The translations under genes and the position numbers were made by a program. Positions 18,084 to 27,792 of a stretch of DNA of 64,000 nucleotides are shown here, piece by piece (the stretch's first letter is position 1; the number at the start of each line of letters is the position of its first letter). The stretch is from Gracilibacillus lacisalsi DSM 19029. Lineage in GTDB: Bacteria; Bacillota; Bacilli; Bacillales; Amphibacillaceae. The notes below the pieces were generated by a model. That model did not search any database. It saw only the letters and a list, made by a program, of their open reading frames with translations, and was not told the origin of the DNA. The stretch is taken from assembly GCF_000377765.1 (NCBI RefSeq), contig NZ_KB898664.1, forward strand, positions 107,489 to 171,488, in the 5' to 3' direction.

Positions 18084-18262
18084 TGGACATTTGTTCCGCT
18101 ATTTGTGCCAAAAGTGCTGTTTTTAGGGTGGTCGCGGACATCTATTCCGCTATTCATCGTAAATGGTGCTCATTTAAGCCAAAATGAACGAAATAAGGAA
18201 TTCAATGTCCGCTAACATCGAAAACAGGTGATTTTCAGTCAAATAACGCACTAAATGTCCGC
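18084..18262. repeat. Four-unit nested inverted repeat, copy 1 (inside the valS leader)
   Basis: Two forward units (TGGACATTTGTTCCGCTATT, CGGACATCTATTCCGCTATT) are followed by two inverted units ending CAATGTCCGC and AAATGTCCGC. Units 1 and 4, and 2 and 3, can pair. A second copy lies downstream of valS. It fills the 320-base gap between the T-box terminator and the valS start, which holds no gene. Confidence 0.85.
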
Positions 18263-18334
18263 ATCAAGACAAATTTTCACTAATTCGCAGTAGTTATCTA
18301 TGATTACCGTTAGTAAATATAAGGAGGAATAAGC

Positions 18335-20986
18335 ATGTCAGAACAACAGGAAGTTAATTTACCGCCAAAGTATGATCCAACTGCAGTTGAGAAGGGGCGT
18401 TATAACACTTGGGTAGAAGGGAAGTATTTTGAGGCAGAACGTAACACAGATAAGGAACCTTTTACGATCGTAATCCCGCCACCAAACGTAACCGGTAAAT
18501 TACACATCGGTCATGCATGGGATACGACACTACAGGATATCATCACAAGAATAAAAAGAATGCAAGGCTATGATGTTCTCTACTTACCAGGAATGGACCA
18601 TGCCGGTATCGCAACTCAATCAAAAGTAGAAGCAAAACTACGTGAAGAAGGTATATCTCGATATGATTTAGGCAGGGAGAAATTCCTCGACAAAGCATGG
18701 GACTGGAAAGAAGAATACGCTGGCTTTATTCGCGAACAATGGGCAAAATTAGGACTAGGTTTAGATTATTCACGCGAACGATTCACTTTAGATGAAGGTT
18801 TATCAGAAGCAGTAAAAGAAGTATTTGTTACATTGTATGAAAAAGGGCTTATCTATCGTGGAGAGTATATAATTAATTGGGATCCCGCAACAAAGACTGC
18901 TCTTTCTGATATTGAAGTAATCTATAAGGATGTGCAAGGCCATTTCTATCATATGAAATATCCTTTAGCAGATGGATCCGGACATATTGAAGTAGCTACA
19001 ACGAGACCAGAAACGATGCTTGGTGATACAGCAGTCGCTGTACATCCAGATGACGAAAGATATCAAGATTTAATAGGTAAGAAAGTTAAGCTTCCCATTG
19101 TTGGTCGAGAAATTGAAATTGTAGCTGATGATTATGTGGATATGGAATTTGGTTCAGGTGCTGTAAAAATAACACCTGCTCACGATCCAAATGACTTTGA
19201 AATTGGTAATCGCCATAACCTTGAACGTGTACTTGTGATGAACGAAGACGGTACAATGAATGAGAATGCTGGTAAATATCAAGGCATGGATCGGTTTGCA
19301 TGTCGTAAACAGATCGTCAAAGACCTTCAAGATCAAGGGGTTCTGTTCAACATTGAAGAACATATGCATTCAGTGGGTCACTCGGAACGAAGCGATGCAG
19401 TGGTCGAACCATATTTGTCGACACAATGGTTTGTTGACATGCAGCCATTGGCAGATGCTGCGATTGAACTTCAAAAAGCTTCTGATGATAAAAAAGTACA
19501 TTTTGTACCGGATCGTTTCGAAAAAACATATCTCAGATGGATGGAAAATATCCGTGACTGGTGTATATCTAGACAATTGTGGTGGGGACACCGGATTCCT
19601 GCCTGGTATCATAAAGAAACAGGTGAAATGTATGTAGGTAAGGAAGCACCTGCAGATATCGAAAACTGGGAACAAGATCAAGATGTATTGGATACTTGGT
19701 TTTCCTCAGCGTTATGGCCATTCTCTACATTAAACTGGCCAAATACAGAGGATGAAGATTTTAAGCATTTCTTCCCAACCAATGTACTAGTAACCGGATA
19801 TGATATTATCTTTTTCTGGGTATCTCGGATGATTTTCCAATCGGTTGAGTTTAATGATCAACGTCCGTTTAAAGACGTATTGATTCATGGGTTAGTTCGA
19901 GATGCAGAAGGTCGCAAAATGAGTAAATCACTAGGTAATGGTGTTGATCCTATGGAAGTGATTGATAAGTACGGAGCAGACTCCTTGCGTTACTTCTTAG
20001 CAACAGGATCAAGTCCTGGCCAGGATCTCCGTTTCCAGTGGGAAAAGGTAGAATCGACTTGGAACTTTGTTAATAAAATATGGAATGCTTCACGTTTTGC
20101 TTTAATGAACATGGATGGCTTAAGGTATGAGGAGATTGATTTAACTGGCAAAAAATCCGTAGCGGATGAATGGATTTTGACAAGACTAAACGAAACGATA
20201 GAACAAGTAACACGTCACGTGGATAAATATGACTTTGGTGAGGCAGGACGTTACCTTTATAACTTTATTTGGGATGACTTCTGTGACTGGTATATTGAAA
20301 TGGCGAAATTACCGCTTTATGGAGAAGATGAGCAAGCAAAGCTAACGACACGCTCGATTTTAGCGTATGTGTTAGATCATACGATGCGCATGCTTCATCC
20401 ATTTATGCCATTTGTGACAGAAGAAATCTGGCAACAGTTGCCTCACAAAGATGAATCTATTGTACGTGCGGCATGGCCAACAGCAGATAATCAATTATCT
20501 AATGAAGCATCATCCGAAGTGATGAAGCAATTAGTGGCGATTATTCGTTCTGTCCGTAATATCCGTGCCGAAGTGGACACACCGATGTCGAAAGAAATTC
20601 CTATCATCGTTCAAGCTAATGATGAAGCGGTGAAAAAACAATTAGAAATTAACCGTGTATATATAGATCGCTTCTGTAATCCGAGTGAATTAACAATTGA
20701 TACAAACGTTGCGGTGCCAGACAAAGCAATGTCTGCCGTTGTTACTGGTGCGGAGCTATTCTTACCATTAGAAGGTTTGATCGACATTGACAAAGAGCTT
20801 ACACGTCTTCAAGGAGAATTGGATAAATTAAACAAAGAAGTAGATCGCGTTGATAAGAAATTGGCGAATGAAGGATTTGTTAGCAAAGCTCCTGCACATG
20901 TAGTAGAGGCAGAAAAAGAAAAGCAAAAAGATTACATGGAGAAGAGAGAGAAAGTACAAGCGCGAATTGAAGAACTTCAGAAATAA
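18335..20986 (+). CDS. valS: Valyl-tRNA synthetase
   Basis: The class I synthetase charges tRNA-Val. The 883-residue protein has HIGH at residues 57-60 in [15 protein letters not shown] and the CP1 editing domain with [18 protein letters not shown] lies at 528-532, followed by a helical anticodon-binding domain and the C-terminal coiled coil of ValRS (about 810-883). TAAGGAGG precedes the ATG. A T-box leader controls it. Confidence 0.97.
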   Translation: MSEQQEVNLPPKYDPTAVEKGRYNTWVEGKYFEAERNTDKEPFTIVIPPPNVTGKLHIGHAWDTTLQDIITRIKRMQGYDVLYLPGMDHAGIATQSKVEAKLREEGISRYDLGREKFLDKAWDWKEEYAGFIREQWAKLGLGLDYSRERFTLDEGLSEAVKEVFVTLYEKGLIYRGEYIINWDPATKTALSDIEVIYKDVQGHFYHMKYPLADGSGHIEVATTRPETMLGDTAVAVHPDDERYQDLIGKKVKLPIVGREIEIVADDYVDMEFGSGAVKITPAHDPNDFEIGNRHNLERVLVMNEDGTMNENAGKYQGMDRFACRKQIVKDLQDQGVLFNIEEHMHSVGHSERSDAVVEPYLSTQWFVDMQPLADAAIELQKASDDKKVHFVPDRFEKTYLRWMENIRDWCISRQLWWGHRIPAWYHKETGEMYVGKEAPADIENWEQDQDVLDTWFSSALWPFSTLNWPNTEDEDFKHFFPTNVLVTGYDIIFFWVSRMIFQSVEFNDQRPFKDVLIHGLVRDAEGRKMSKSLGNGVDPMEVIDKYGADSLRYFLATGSSPGQDLRFQWEKVESTWNFVNKIWNASRFALMNMDGLRYEEIDLTGKKSVADEWILTRLNETIEQVTRHVDKYDFGEAGRYLYNFIWDDFCDWYIEMAKLPLYGEDEQAKLTTRSILAYVLDHTMRMLHPFMPFVTEEIWQQLPHKDESIVRAAWPTADNQLSNEASSEVMKQLVAIIRSVRNIRAEVDTPMSKEIPIIVQANDEAVKKQLEINRVYIDRFCNPSELTIDTNVAVPDKAMSAVVTGAELFLPLEGLIDIDKELTRLQGELDKLNKEVDRVDKKLANEGFVSKAPAHVVEAEKEKQKDYMEKREKVQARIEELQK

Positions 20987-20993
20987 CTAAAGC

Positions 20994-21022
20994 AGAGGCT
21001 GTCATTGGCAGCCTCTCTTTTT
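20994..21022 (+). terminator. Terminator of valS
   Basis: AGAGGCTG and CAGCCTCT flank a short loop and are followed by TTTTTC. Confidence 0.85.
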
Positions 21023-21093
21023 CACAACCACAAACAAATAAAATACGTCAACTGAGAACTTTGATTTGATTTAGATAACTGCTTAGTTCAATC

Positions 21094-21273
21094 TGGACAT
21101 TTGTTCCGCTATTTGTGATAAAACTGGCGTTTATAGGCTGTTCTCGGACATCTATTCCGCTATTCATCGAAAATAATACTCATTTTAACCAAAAATATCT
21201 AAATAAAGGATTAAATGTCCGCCAATATTGAAAAATGGGCGTAATTCTGTCAAATAACGCACTGAATGTCCGC
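21094..21273. repeat. Four-unit nested inverted repeat, copy 2
   Basis: This copy has the same layout and length as 18084-18262: TGGACATTTGTTCCGCTATT, CGGACATCTATTCCGCTATT, then inverted units ending AAATGTCCGC and GAATGTCCGC. The spacer sequences are diverged. It sits between the valS terminator and folC; nothing else is seen in 21023-21327. Confidence 0.85.
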
Positions 21274-21327
21274 TCAACAAATATTAGTTCATCGTTTTGT
21301 TTAAATAATTAAAAGGATGTTGATTTT

Positions 21328-22581
21328 ATGATGGAATCTTTACAGGATTTGGAACAATTTTTTGCATCAAGACGAACGTTAGGAATAAAGCCTGGGTTGG
21401 AGCGATTGGATTATTTATTAGAAAAAGTGAATCATCCGCAAAAGTCAATACCAACTATCCATATTGCCGGTACGAATGGGAAAGGTTCTACTTTGACCTA
21501 TTTAAAAGAAGTGTTAATGGAGGGTGGATATACTGTCGGGACTTTTCAGTCACCAGGTCTTCCTACGATTTTGGATCATATGGCAATTAACAATCGAACT
21601 ATTACAGCGCAGGAATTTATTGATATTCTTCATCCGCTTTTGCCTATTATTGAAGAAATGGATCAACAAAACTTAGCTCCGTCTGAATATGAGATATTAA
21701 TGATTATTACACTATTATTTCTCCAAGATAACATCGATATTGCTGTAATCGAAGCCGCTATGGGAGGCCGAGAGGACATAACCAATAGAGTCGAGCCGCT
21801 TGTAACGATTATTACAAGTATTGGATTTGATCATACAAGCTTTCTCGGTAATACACTAAAAGACATTGCTGCTCATAAGGCTGGAATTATCAAGGGAAAA
21901 GTGCCAATTATATCTGGTGATTTAGTCGATGAAGCTTTGCAAGTTGTGAAAGAAGAAGCTCGTAAGCAAAGCGCGCCCTTGTATTTATATGGCAAAGAGT
22001 TTTGGACTGAGGAAATAGATCGGAATCATTTCCACTGGAATAATGGTTCTAAGTATTATGTTATGAATCTTTCGATGAAAGGACGTCACCAAATAATGAA
22101 TGCTTCTTTAGCTATACAAGCGTTGAATCTTTTACAAGATAATGGATTTAATATTGATGACATAGCGGTGAAAAGAGGTTTGTCTCAAGCAAAACTACCC
22201 AATCGAATGGAAATCATTAAAGAACATCCAAAGATTATTGCTGATGGTGCACATAATGTCCAAAGCGTTAACAAATTAGTAGAAACGATCCAAGAAGAAA
22301 GAATAGAAGGTCGTGTCAAAGTCTTGTTCAGTGCCTTTCGAGATAAAGAGATTACCGTGATGTTGAAGGAATTAGCAAAACTAACAGACGAGATTATCGT
22401 GACAACCTTCAATCACCCAAGAGTATTATCTGAGGAAGAACTACCAGATCATATCATTTATATAGAAAACGCTAGACAAGCGCTGAATAAATTATTAGCT
22501 ACTAGTAATCCAAATGATCTAATATTGATTACAGGCTCACTTCATTTTGTCGAATACGCAAAAAAATTAGTTCAAAAGTAA
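21328..22581 (+). CDS. folC: Folylpolyglutamate synthase / dihydrofolate synthase
   Basis: FolC adds glutamates to folates and makes dihydrofolate from dihydropteroate. The 417-residue protein has the P-loop IAGTNGKGSTLTYL near residue 47, the AAMGGREDITN motif, IGFDHTSFLG, and the Mur-ligase-type C-terminal domain with DGAHNVQS. Two adjacent ATGs are possible starts. In B. subtilis folC is followed by comC; here the pilus locus follows. Confidence 0.93.
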   Translation: MMESLQDLEQFFASRRTLGIKPGLERLDYLLEKVNHPQKSIPTIHIAGTNGKGSTLTYLKEVLMEGGYTVGTFQSPGLPTILDHMAINNRTITAQEFIDILHPLLPIIEEMDQQNLAPSEYEILMIITLLFLQDNIDIAVIEAAMGGREDITNRVEPLVTIITSIGFDHTSFLGNTLKDIAAHKAGIIKGKVPIISGDLVDEALQVVKEEARKQSAPLYLYGKEFWTEEIDRNHFHWNNGSKYYVMNLSMKGRHQIMNASLAIQALNLLQDNGFNIDDIAVKRGLSQAKLPNRMEIIKEHPKIIADGAHNVQSVNKLVETIQEERIEGRVKVLFSAFRDKEITVMLKELAKLTDEIIVTTFNHPRVLSEEELPDHIIYIENARQALNKLLATSNPNDLILITGSLHFVEYAKKLVQK

Positions 22582-22613
22582 TGCGAAATCGGCATTTCTT
22601 AGTAAAAATAGTA

Positions 22614-22642
22614 TTGTTCTTTATTATGGAAACAAGTATAAT
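22614..22642 (+). promoter_or_regulatory. Probable sigma-A promoter of the pilus locus
   Basis: TTGTTC and TATAAT are separated by exactly 17 bases, 39 bp before the first pilin-like gene. Confidence 0.6.
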
Positions 22643-22680
22643 GAGTTTAACAAAAGGTTAATTGAAGGAAGGGGAGATAA

Positions 22681-23160
22681 ATGGAAATTTACAACAGATT
22701 TTATAGTGAAAAAGGCTTTACATTAATCGAAATTCTTGCTTCGATTGTAATCCTCACCATTATCTCCCTAGGTTTTTTAGCCCTATTCACCTATGCTTCA
22801 AAGTCAAATAGTGAATCCGAAAATATTATCGATGGTAATGCTATTGCCCAAACAGCAATGGAAAACATCTATGATCTCAGTAGAGAATCCTCTATTGATC
22901 AAACGATCACGCAGTTAGAAAATGATACTTATCAGATAATTAGTACTAGTGATCAATTTTATCATTTACGCAAGCAAGATAGTCATTATTACATAGACGT
23001 AGAGTTAAAAGAAGATAATGAAGCTTCTAGTTTTTGGTTAGTCTCAGTCCAAGTTATTGACAAAAGAAACAATGAAAAGCGTGTAACCCAAATAGAATCT
23101 GGTTATATATGGTGTATAGAGAGGTTTGGTAATCGATGTTCAACAATCAACGAGGAGTGA
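22681..23160 (+). CDS. Type IV minor prepilin (PilV-like)
   Basis: The 159-residue prepilin has a 12-residue leader ending in Gly, then FTLIEILASIVILTIISLG with Glu at position 5. This is the standard prepilin peptidase site and polymerisation helix. The body is a short polar domain with a late CIERFGNRC pair that could form a disulfide. Minor pilins of this kind prime pilus assembly. It is the first gene of the pilus locus and overlaps the next by 25 bases. Confidence 0.85.
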   Translation: MEIYNRFYSEKGFTLIEILASIVILTIISLGFLALFTYASKSNSESENIIDGNAIAQTAMENIYDLSRESSIDQTITQLENDTYQIISTSDQFYHLRKQDSHYYIDVELKEDNEASSFWLVSVQVIDKRNNEKRVTQIESGYIWCIERFGNRCSTINEE

Positions 23161-23555
23161 CATTAGTTGAATTACTTACCACGATTACGTTACTTTCAAT
23201 AGTTTTAGCCTTAATCGGCTCTATTCATCTATTCTCTCAAAAGCAATTTATTCATCAATCAGAACAAGTTAACCAGCAATCAGAGATAAGAAACGCAATC
23301 ACTGAAATAAGTAGGCAAATTAGGATAACTCCTAGTGATCAAATATCCGTTTCTGACAATACGTTAACGATTAATCATATCCAATACCGATTAGAAGGAA
23401 ATCAGCTGCTGAGAAATCGAAGTGTTCTAGCAGAAAACATAGCCAGATTCTCCATTTCATTAGATGGATCGAAACTAAAGATCAATATAGAATCGGAACA
23501 AACGATTTTGAAGGATATAACTGCTTTAGAAACGACGCTAACATTAAGAGAGTAG
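23136..23555 (+). CDS. Type IV minor prepilin (PilW/ComG-like)
   Basis: The 139-residue protein has a seven-residue leader (MFNNQRG) before VTLVELLTTITLLSIVLALIG, again with Glu5. The small beta-rich body (QIRITPSDQISVSDNTLTIN) resembles secretion or ComG-type minor pseudopilins. It lies between the PilV-like and PilX-like genes, as in minor pilin operons of other pilus systems. Confidence 0.82.
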   Translation: MFNNQRGVTLVELLTTITLLSIVLALIGSIHLFSQKQFIHQSEQVNQQSEIRNAITEISRQIRITPSDQISVSDNTLTINHIQYRLEGNQLLRNRSVLAENIARFSISLDGSKLKINIESEQTILKDITALETTLTLRE

Positions 23556-23563
23556 GTGTATGG

Positions 23564-25072
23564 ATGCAGAAGCGATACAATTATTTAGCAAACGAAAACG
23601 GTATTGGCTTAGTAATGGTGATGATGCTACTAGTCGTAATCTCTTTATTAGCTATCACGATTTTGTCCGTTTCTGCAGGCCAGTTAACATTAGCGACTAA
23701 AGATCGTTCTTTCCATTCCAGCTTTTATCTTGCAGAGGCAGGCTTAAACAAAACAGTGGCTGAAATTTATGATCAAGTTGATCACTTATATGCGTTGAGT
23801 CAAAATGAAGGAACTTTTTTTCAACAATTGGAAGATGCAATTATAAAAGATCAAGAATTAGTAGACCTTTCGTTCTCTAAACAGTATAGAAATGACCCAG
23901 AGGTGAATGTTAGTGTTTCGAGAATTTCTGATGAGAATCCTAGAACTTATGTGATTGAATCAGTAGGAAGTGTCAATGGTTCCGAGCGAACGGTGAAAAC
24001 TAATGTGGAAGTACGATGGGACAAGACAACACCGATTGAAATACCGGATAATTTGGTTGCTTATACAGGGATTTTAAGTGCCAAACAGTGTGGAACCCCC
24101 CAAGCAAAATTTGCAGAAGGGGCGCAACTAAATGGAGATTATGGAACATCCTGTATCTCAGAAGGAGCAGTAGAATTTACTGGTGGTTCAAGTTTGAATG
24201 GAAATACAATTTATATCCCGACAGAAGCAGATGATTCTATTATAAAGAGGAATAATTATCACAATGAAATTCCTCCACTGTCAACTAATAATCATGTGTT
24301 AGCTGCAGAATCAATTCGTCAGTTATTTGAAAATTTTCCCACCATCCCTAGTTATGCCACTCCGGATAATGAAACGGTAGGTGATCAATACAATCACCAT
24401 CAAGTCATTGAGAATGGTAATATAAATATTACCCATTATCAAGCAGATAATTATATATTTGAGTTGAATGATAATGCTTCCTTTCAAGATATTAACGTTT
24501 CGGGCAATCGTCAATTGTACATTGATACAAATGGTGTAGATCGAGAAATTACCGTTAATCATTTGAATCTGGCAAACGGGCATATCTCTATATCTAACGG
24601 AGGACAATTAACCGTTTATGTGCAGGGAAGTATCACGTTTGGTTCCGGTAGCACATTTAATGCAGATGGTGCTTCAGAGGATTTGCATCTATTTTTGGCT
24701 GGGGCGAATAAGCAATTCACATTAGCAGGTAATCAAAAAGTAAATGGACATATTTTTGCTGAAGATGCATCGATAACTCTGACAGCTAGCGGCGGTTTTG
24801 ATGGATCGATTATCACTGGCGGTAGCAAGGTTGAGTTAAGTGGTGGTACGTATAATGAATCACTTATTCTTGCGCCTTACGCTGAGGTATTAGCTACTGC
24901 TGGTTCAGAAGTGTTTGGAACTATCATTTCCGATCGCTTGACCGTTTCTGGGGGAGCAACCTTCACATACCGAAAGATTGATGTAGATCATTTACCTGTA
25001 CCTAATTATTCTGGAAGTGATAGCGTACCTGAAGATGCCTATAAGAAAGGACAAACATTAGAAAAAGATTAG
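23564..25072 (+). CDS. PilX-N-terminal pilus protein with repetitive beta C-terminus
   Basis: The 502-residue protein has a class III-like N-terminus (NENGIGLVMVMMLLVVISLL) with no Glu at position 5, then the FYLAEAGLNKTV segment typical of PilX/GspK-type pilins. From about residue 160 it is an extended, Gly/Ser/Asn-rich domain with short strands (LAGNQKVNGHIFAEDASI and similar). This suggests a beta-helix or DUF7305-like domain. It is far larger than usual minor pilins, so it could be the tip protein. The fold is inference. Confidence 0.78.
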   Translation: MQKRYNYLANENGIGLVMVMMLLVVISLLAITILSVSAGQLTLATKDRSFHSSFYLAEAGLNKTVAEIYDQVDHLYALSQNEGTFFQQLEDAIIKDQELVDLSFSKQYRNDPEVNVSVSRISDENPRTYVIESVGSVNGSERTVKTNVEVRWDKTTPIEIPDNLVAYTGILSAKQCGTPQAKFAEGAQLNGDYGTSCISEGAVEFTGGSSLNGNTIYIPTEADDSIIKRNNYHNEIPPLSTNNHVLAAESIRQLFENFPTIPSYATPDNETVGDQYNHHQVIENGNINITHYQADNYIFELNDNASFQDINVSGNRQLYIDTNGVDREITVNHLNLANGHISISNGGQLTVYVQGSITFGSGSTFNADGASEDLHLFLAGANKQFTLAGNQKVNGHIFAEDASITLTASGGFDGSIITGGSKVELSGGTYNESLILAPYAEVLATAGSEVFGTIISDRLTVSGGATFTYRKIDVDHLPVPNYSGSDSVPEDAYKKGQTLEKD

Positions 25073-25090
25073 TAGAAAGTGGGTGTAAAC

Positions 25091-26722
25091 ATGGCTATTC
25101 CATTCAAAAAACAAAAATTAGGTGAGCTTCTAAAACAGTCCAAGCTAATTACCGAAGAAGAAATTCTCCAGGTCTTAGCTGATAAAAAAGAGGGACAGAA
25201 ATTGGGGGATGCCTTATTAGAACAAGGTTATATTTCAGAAAAACAATTAATAGATGTACTAGAAGAACAGTTAGGAATAGATTCTGTCTCTCTTTATCTT
25301 TATCCGCTTAAAGAGCAGGTTCTTGATTTGGTTTCTAAGGATTTTGCAAGAGAACATATTTTAATTCCTATTGATCAAGAAGAAAACAAGCTAACAGTTG
25401 CCATGCATGATCCCATCGATTATTTCGCAATTGATGATTTAGAGTTGGCTACCGGATTTCAAATAAAACCGGTAATTGCTACTAGAGATGATATTTTGCA
25501 AGCAATTAACAAATATTACGATCAAAATGACTCTATCTATCAACAGCAATCTAATGTTGAGGAAGATGCACCTGCTGTTCGGATTATGGATGAAATCCTT
25601 CAGACAGGTGTTACGTTGAAGGCTAGTGATATACATATTGATCCAAATGAACAGCAAGTTAATATTCGTTATCGAGTTGACGGTATCTTACGAACAGAAA
25701 AGAAATTACAAAAGTCTTTACAAAGTGCTGTTACCGCAAGGACTAAAATTTTAGCCAATCTTAATATAACAGAGTCTCGGTTGCCTCAAGATGGAAGAGT
25801 TCGAATAATGATAGATAACCGTCCGATTGATTTACGTGTATCCACTTTGCCGACTGTTTTTGGAGAGAAGATTGTTATCCGGATTTTAGATTTGATGAAT
25901 GCCTTTAAACACTTATCTGAATTAGATTTTTCAGAGAGAAATAAACAAAAATATGAAATGGTGTTGAAACAGCCATCTGGTTTAATTTTGCTAACTGGAC
26001 CAACTGGCTCTGGTAAAACGACAACCCTTTATGCATCTATTAATGAGTTAAATCATGATGATGTCAACATTATTACGGTAGAGGATCCGGTTGAATATCA
26101 AATTGACGGAGTTAATCAAGTTCAAGTTAATAATGCCATTGGCCTTACTTTCGCGAACGGACTGCGTTCGATATTGAGACAGGATCCTAATATAATCATG
26201 GTTGGAGAAATCCGTGACAAAGAGACTGCTGAAATAGCGATTCGATCCGCATTAACTGGCCATCTCGTGTTTAGTACGTTACACACCAATAGTGCGATAG
26301 CAGCAATTCCTCGTTTATTTGATATGGAAATTGAGCCCTATTTAGTTGTCTCGTCTTTAACAGCTATTATGGCCCAACGCTTAGTGAAAGTAATTTGCCC
26401 GGATTGTAAATCTGAACGTCCGGTAACTAAAATGGAACAAGAACTTTTCCAAAAACATGATATAGAAATCGAAACAATCAGTGAAGGAGCAGGATGTAAT
26501 TCGTGTAGAGGTACTGGTTATAAAGGACGAATAGCCATTCATGAATTATTAGTAATCAACAACAAAATTAGATATTTCATGATGAATCGATATAGTATGA
26601 CTGAAATTCGCGATTACGCTCGTCAACATGGTATGCTTTTTTTATTAGATGATGGACTTCACAAAGTGAAAAAAGGGAAAACAACGATGGAAGAAGTGTT
26701 AAGGGTTGTAGCGGAAGACTAA
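25091..26722 (+). CDS. pilB: Type IV pilus extension ATPase PilB
   Basis: The 543-residue hexameric ATPase drives pilus extension. Its N-terminus is MshEN-like, with two KLGxxLxxxx motifs 28 residues apart. Walker A GPTGSGKTTT lies at about 303. Asp-box and Walker B segments (EDPVEYQ, VGEIRDKETAEIAI) follow, with a C-terminal zinc-type CPDC...CNSC pair near 435-475. An in-frame GTG exists four codons upstream, but MAIPFKKQKLGELL matches family starts. Confidence 0.93.
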   Translation: MAIPFKKQKLGELLKQSKLITEEEILQVLADKKEGQKLGDALLEQGYISEKQLIDVLEEQLGIDSVSLYLYPLKEQVLDLVSKDFAREHILIPIDQEENKLTVAMHDPIDYFAIDDLELATGFQIKPVIATRDDILQAINKYYDQNDSIYQQQSNVEEDAPAVRIMDEILQTGVTLKASDIHIDPNEQQVNIRYRVDGILRTEKKLQKSLQSAVTARTKILANLNITESRLPQDGRVRIMIDNRPIDLRVSTLPTVFGEKIVIRILDLMNAFKHLSELDFSERNKQKYEMVLKQPSGLILLTGPTGSGKTTTLYASINELNHDDVNIITVEDPVEYQIDGVNQVQVNNAIGLTFANGLRSILRQDPNIIMVGEIRDKETAEIAIRSALTGHLVFSTLHTNSAIAAIPRLFDMEIEPYLVVSSLTAIMAQRLVKVICPDCKSERPVTKMEQELFQKHDIEIETISEGAGCNSCRGTGYKGRIAIHELLVINNKIRYFMMNRYSMTEIRDYARQHGMLFLLDDGLHKVKKGKTTMEEVLRVVAED

Positions 26723-26736
26723 TCTAGGAGGACGTT

Positions 26737-27777
26737 ATGAAACTATTAGAAGACTTGTTAAAAGCTGCACATGAACGAAAAGCTTCAGATCTACATCTCA
26801 CAGTGGGAACTAAACCTGTCTATCGGGTGAATGGAGCCTTAAAAAGCTTTCATGATTTTACTATCAGACCTGATGATACAGAGTATATAGCGAAAGAAAT
26901 ATTAACCGATGAACTATGGAATAAATTACATAAGGATAAAGAAATAGATTTATCGTATAGTATAAGTGGCGTATCTCGATTCAGAGTAAACATTTACTTT
27001 CAACGTGGATGTATTTCGTTAGCTTTTCGGACGATTCCCCGTGAAATACCAACTATTGAGGGACTTCAGTTACCGGACTCTCTAAAATCACTTATGGAGA
27101 AAGAACATGGCTTAGTATTAGTTACAGGACCTACCGGGAGTGGAAAAACCAGTACTTTAGCAGCGTTAGTAAACTATATGAATCAAACAATGAATCGACA
27201 TATTATTACACTGGAAGATCCGATTGAATACTTACACGCACATAATCAGTCTATTATTGACCAGAGGGAAATTGGCTTGGATGCGAAAAATTTCAAAAGT
27301 GGTCTTCGAGCTTGCTTGCGTCAAGATCCAGATGTCATTTTAGTAGGAGAGTTGCGAGATTTAGAAACGATTTCTATTGCGATAACAGCAGCGGAGACAG
27401 GTCATCTCGTATTGGGGACTCTGCATACTAGTGGTGTCACTTCTACAGTTAATAGAATCATAGATGTTTTTCCACCAGCACAAAAACAACAAATACGAAT
27501 TCAGTTAGCAAGTGTATTGCAAGCTGTTATCTCTCAACGTTTATTTCCTACAATTGATAATGCTAGTCGTATTGCAGCTACAGAGATTTTAGTGAACAAT
27601 GCAGCGATTCAAAATTTAATTCGTAATGAAAAAGTGCATCAAATACCAAATATTATTCAAACATCGCGTGAAATGGGGATGCATAGTTTTCAACAAGATA
27701 TTAGACGATTAGTCACTAAAGGACATCTGTCAAGAGATGTAGTTAAAGCATATCTCTCTGAGGTTGATTTTCATTAG
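26737..27777 (+). CDS. pilT: Type IV pilus retraction ATPase PilT
   Basis: The 346-residue ATPase has the PilT N-terminal PAS-like part (ASDLHLTVGTKPVYRVNG), Walker A GPTGSGKTST at 131-140, ITLEDPIEYLH, and Walker B VGELRDLETISIAI. The retraction-specific C-terminus includes AIQNLIRNEKVHQIPNIIQT. Its presence beside PilB implies dynamic, retractable pili and possibly twitching. The start follows AGGAGG. Confidence 0.94.
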   Translation: MKLLEDLLKAAHERKASDLHLTVGTKPVYRVNGALKSFHDFTIRPDDTEYIAKEILTDELWNKLHKDKEIDLSYSISGVSRFRVNIYFQRGCISLAFRTIPREIPTIEGLQLPDSLKSLMEKEHGLVLVTGPTGSGKTSTLAALVNYMNQTMNRHIITLEDPIEYLHAHNQSIIDQREIGLDAKNFKSGLRACLRQDPDVILVGELRDLETISIAITAAETGHLVLGTLHTSGVTSTVNRIIDVFPPAQKQQIRIQLASVLQAVISQRLFPTIDNASRIAATEILVNNAAIQNLIRNEKVHQIPNIIQTSREMGMHSFQQDIRRLVTKGHLSRDVVKAYLSEVDFH

Positions 27778-27792
27778 GATTGAGGTGTTTCC

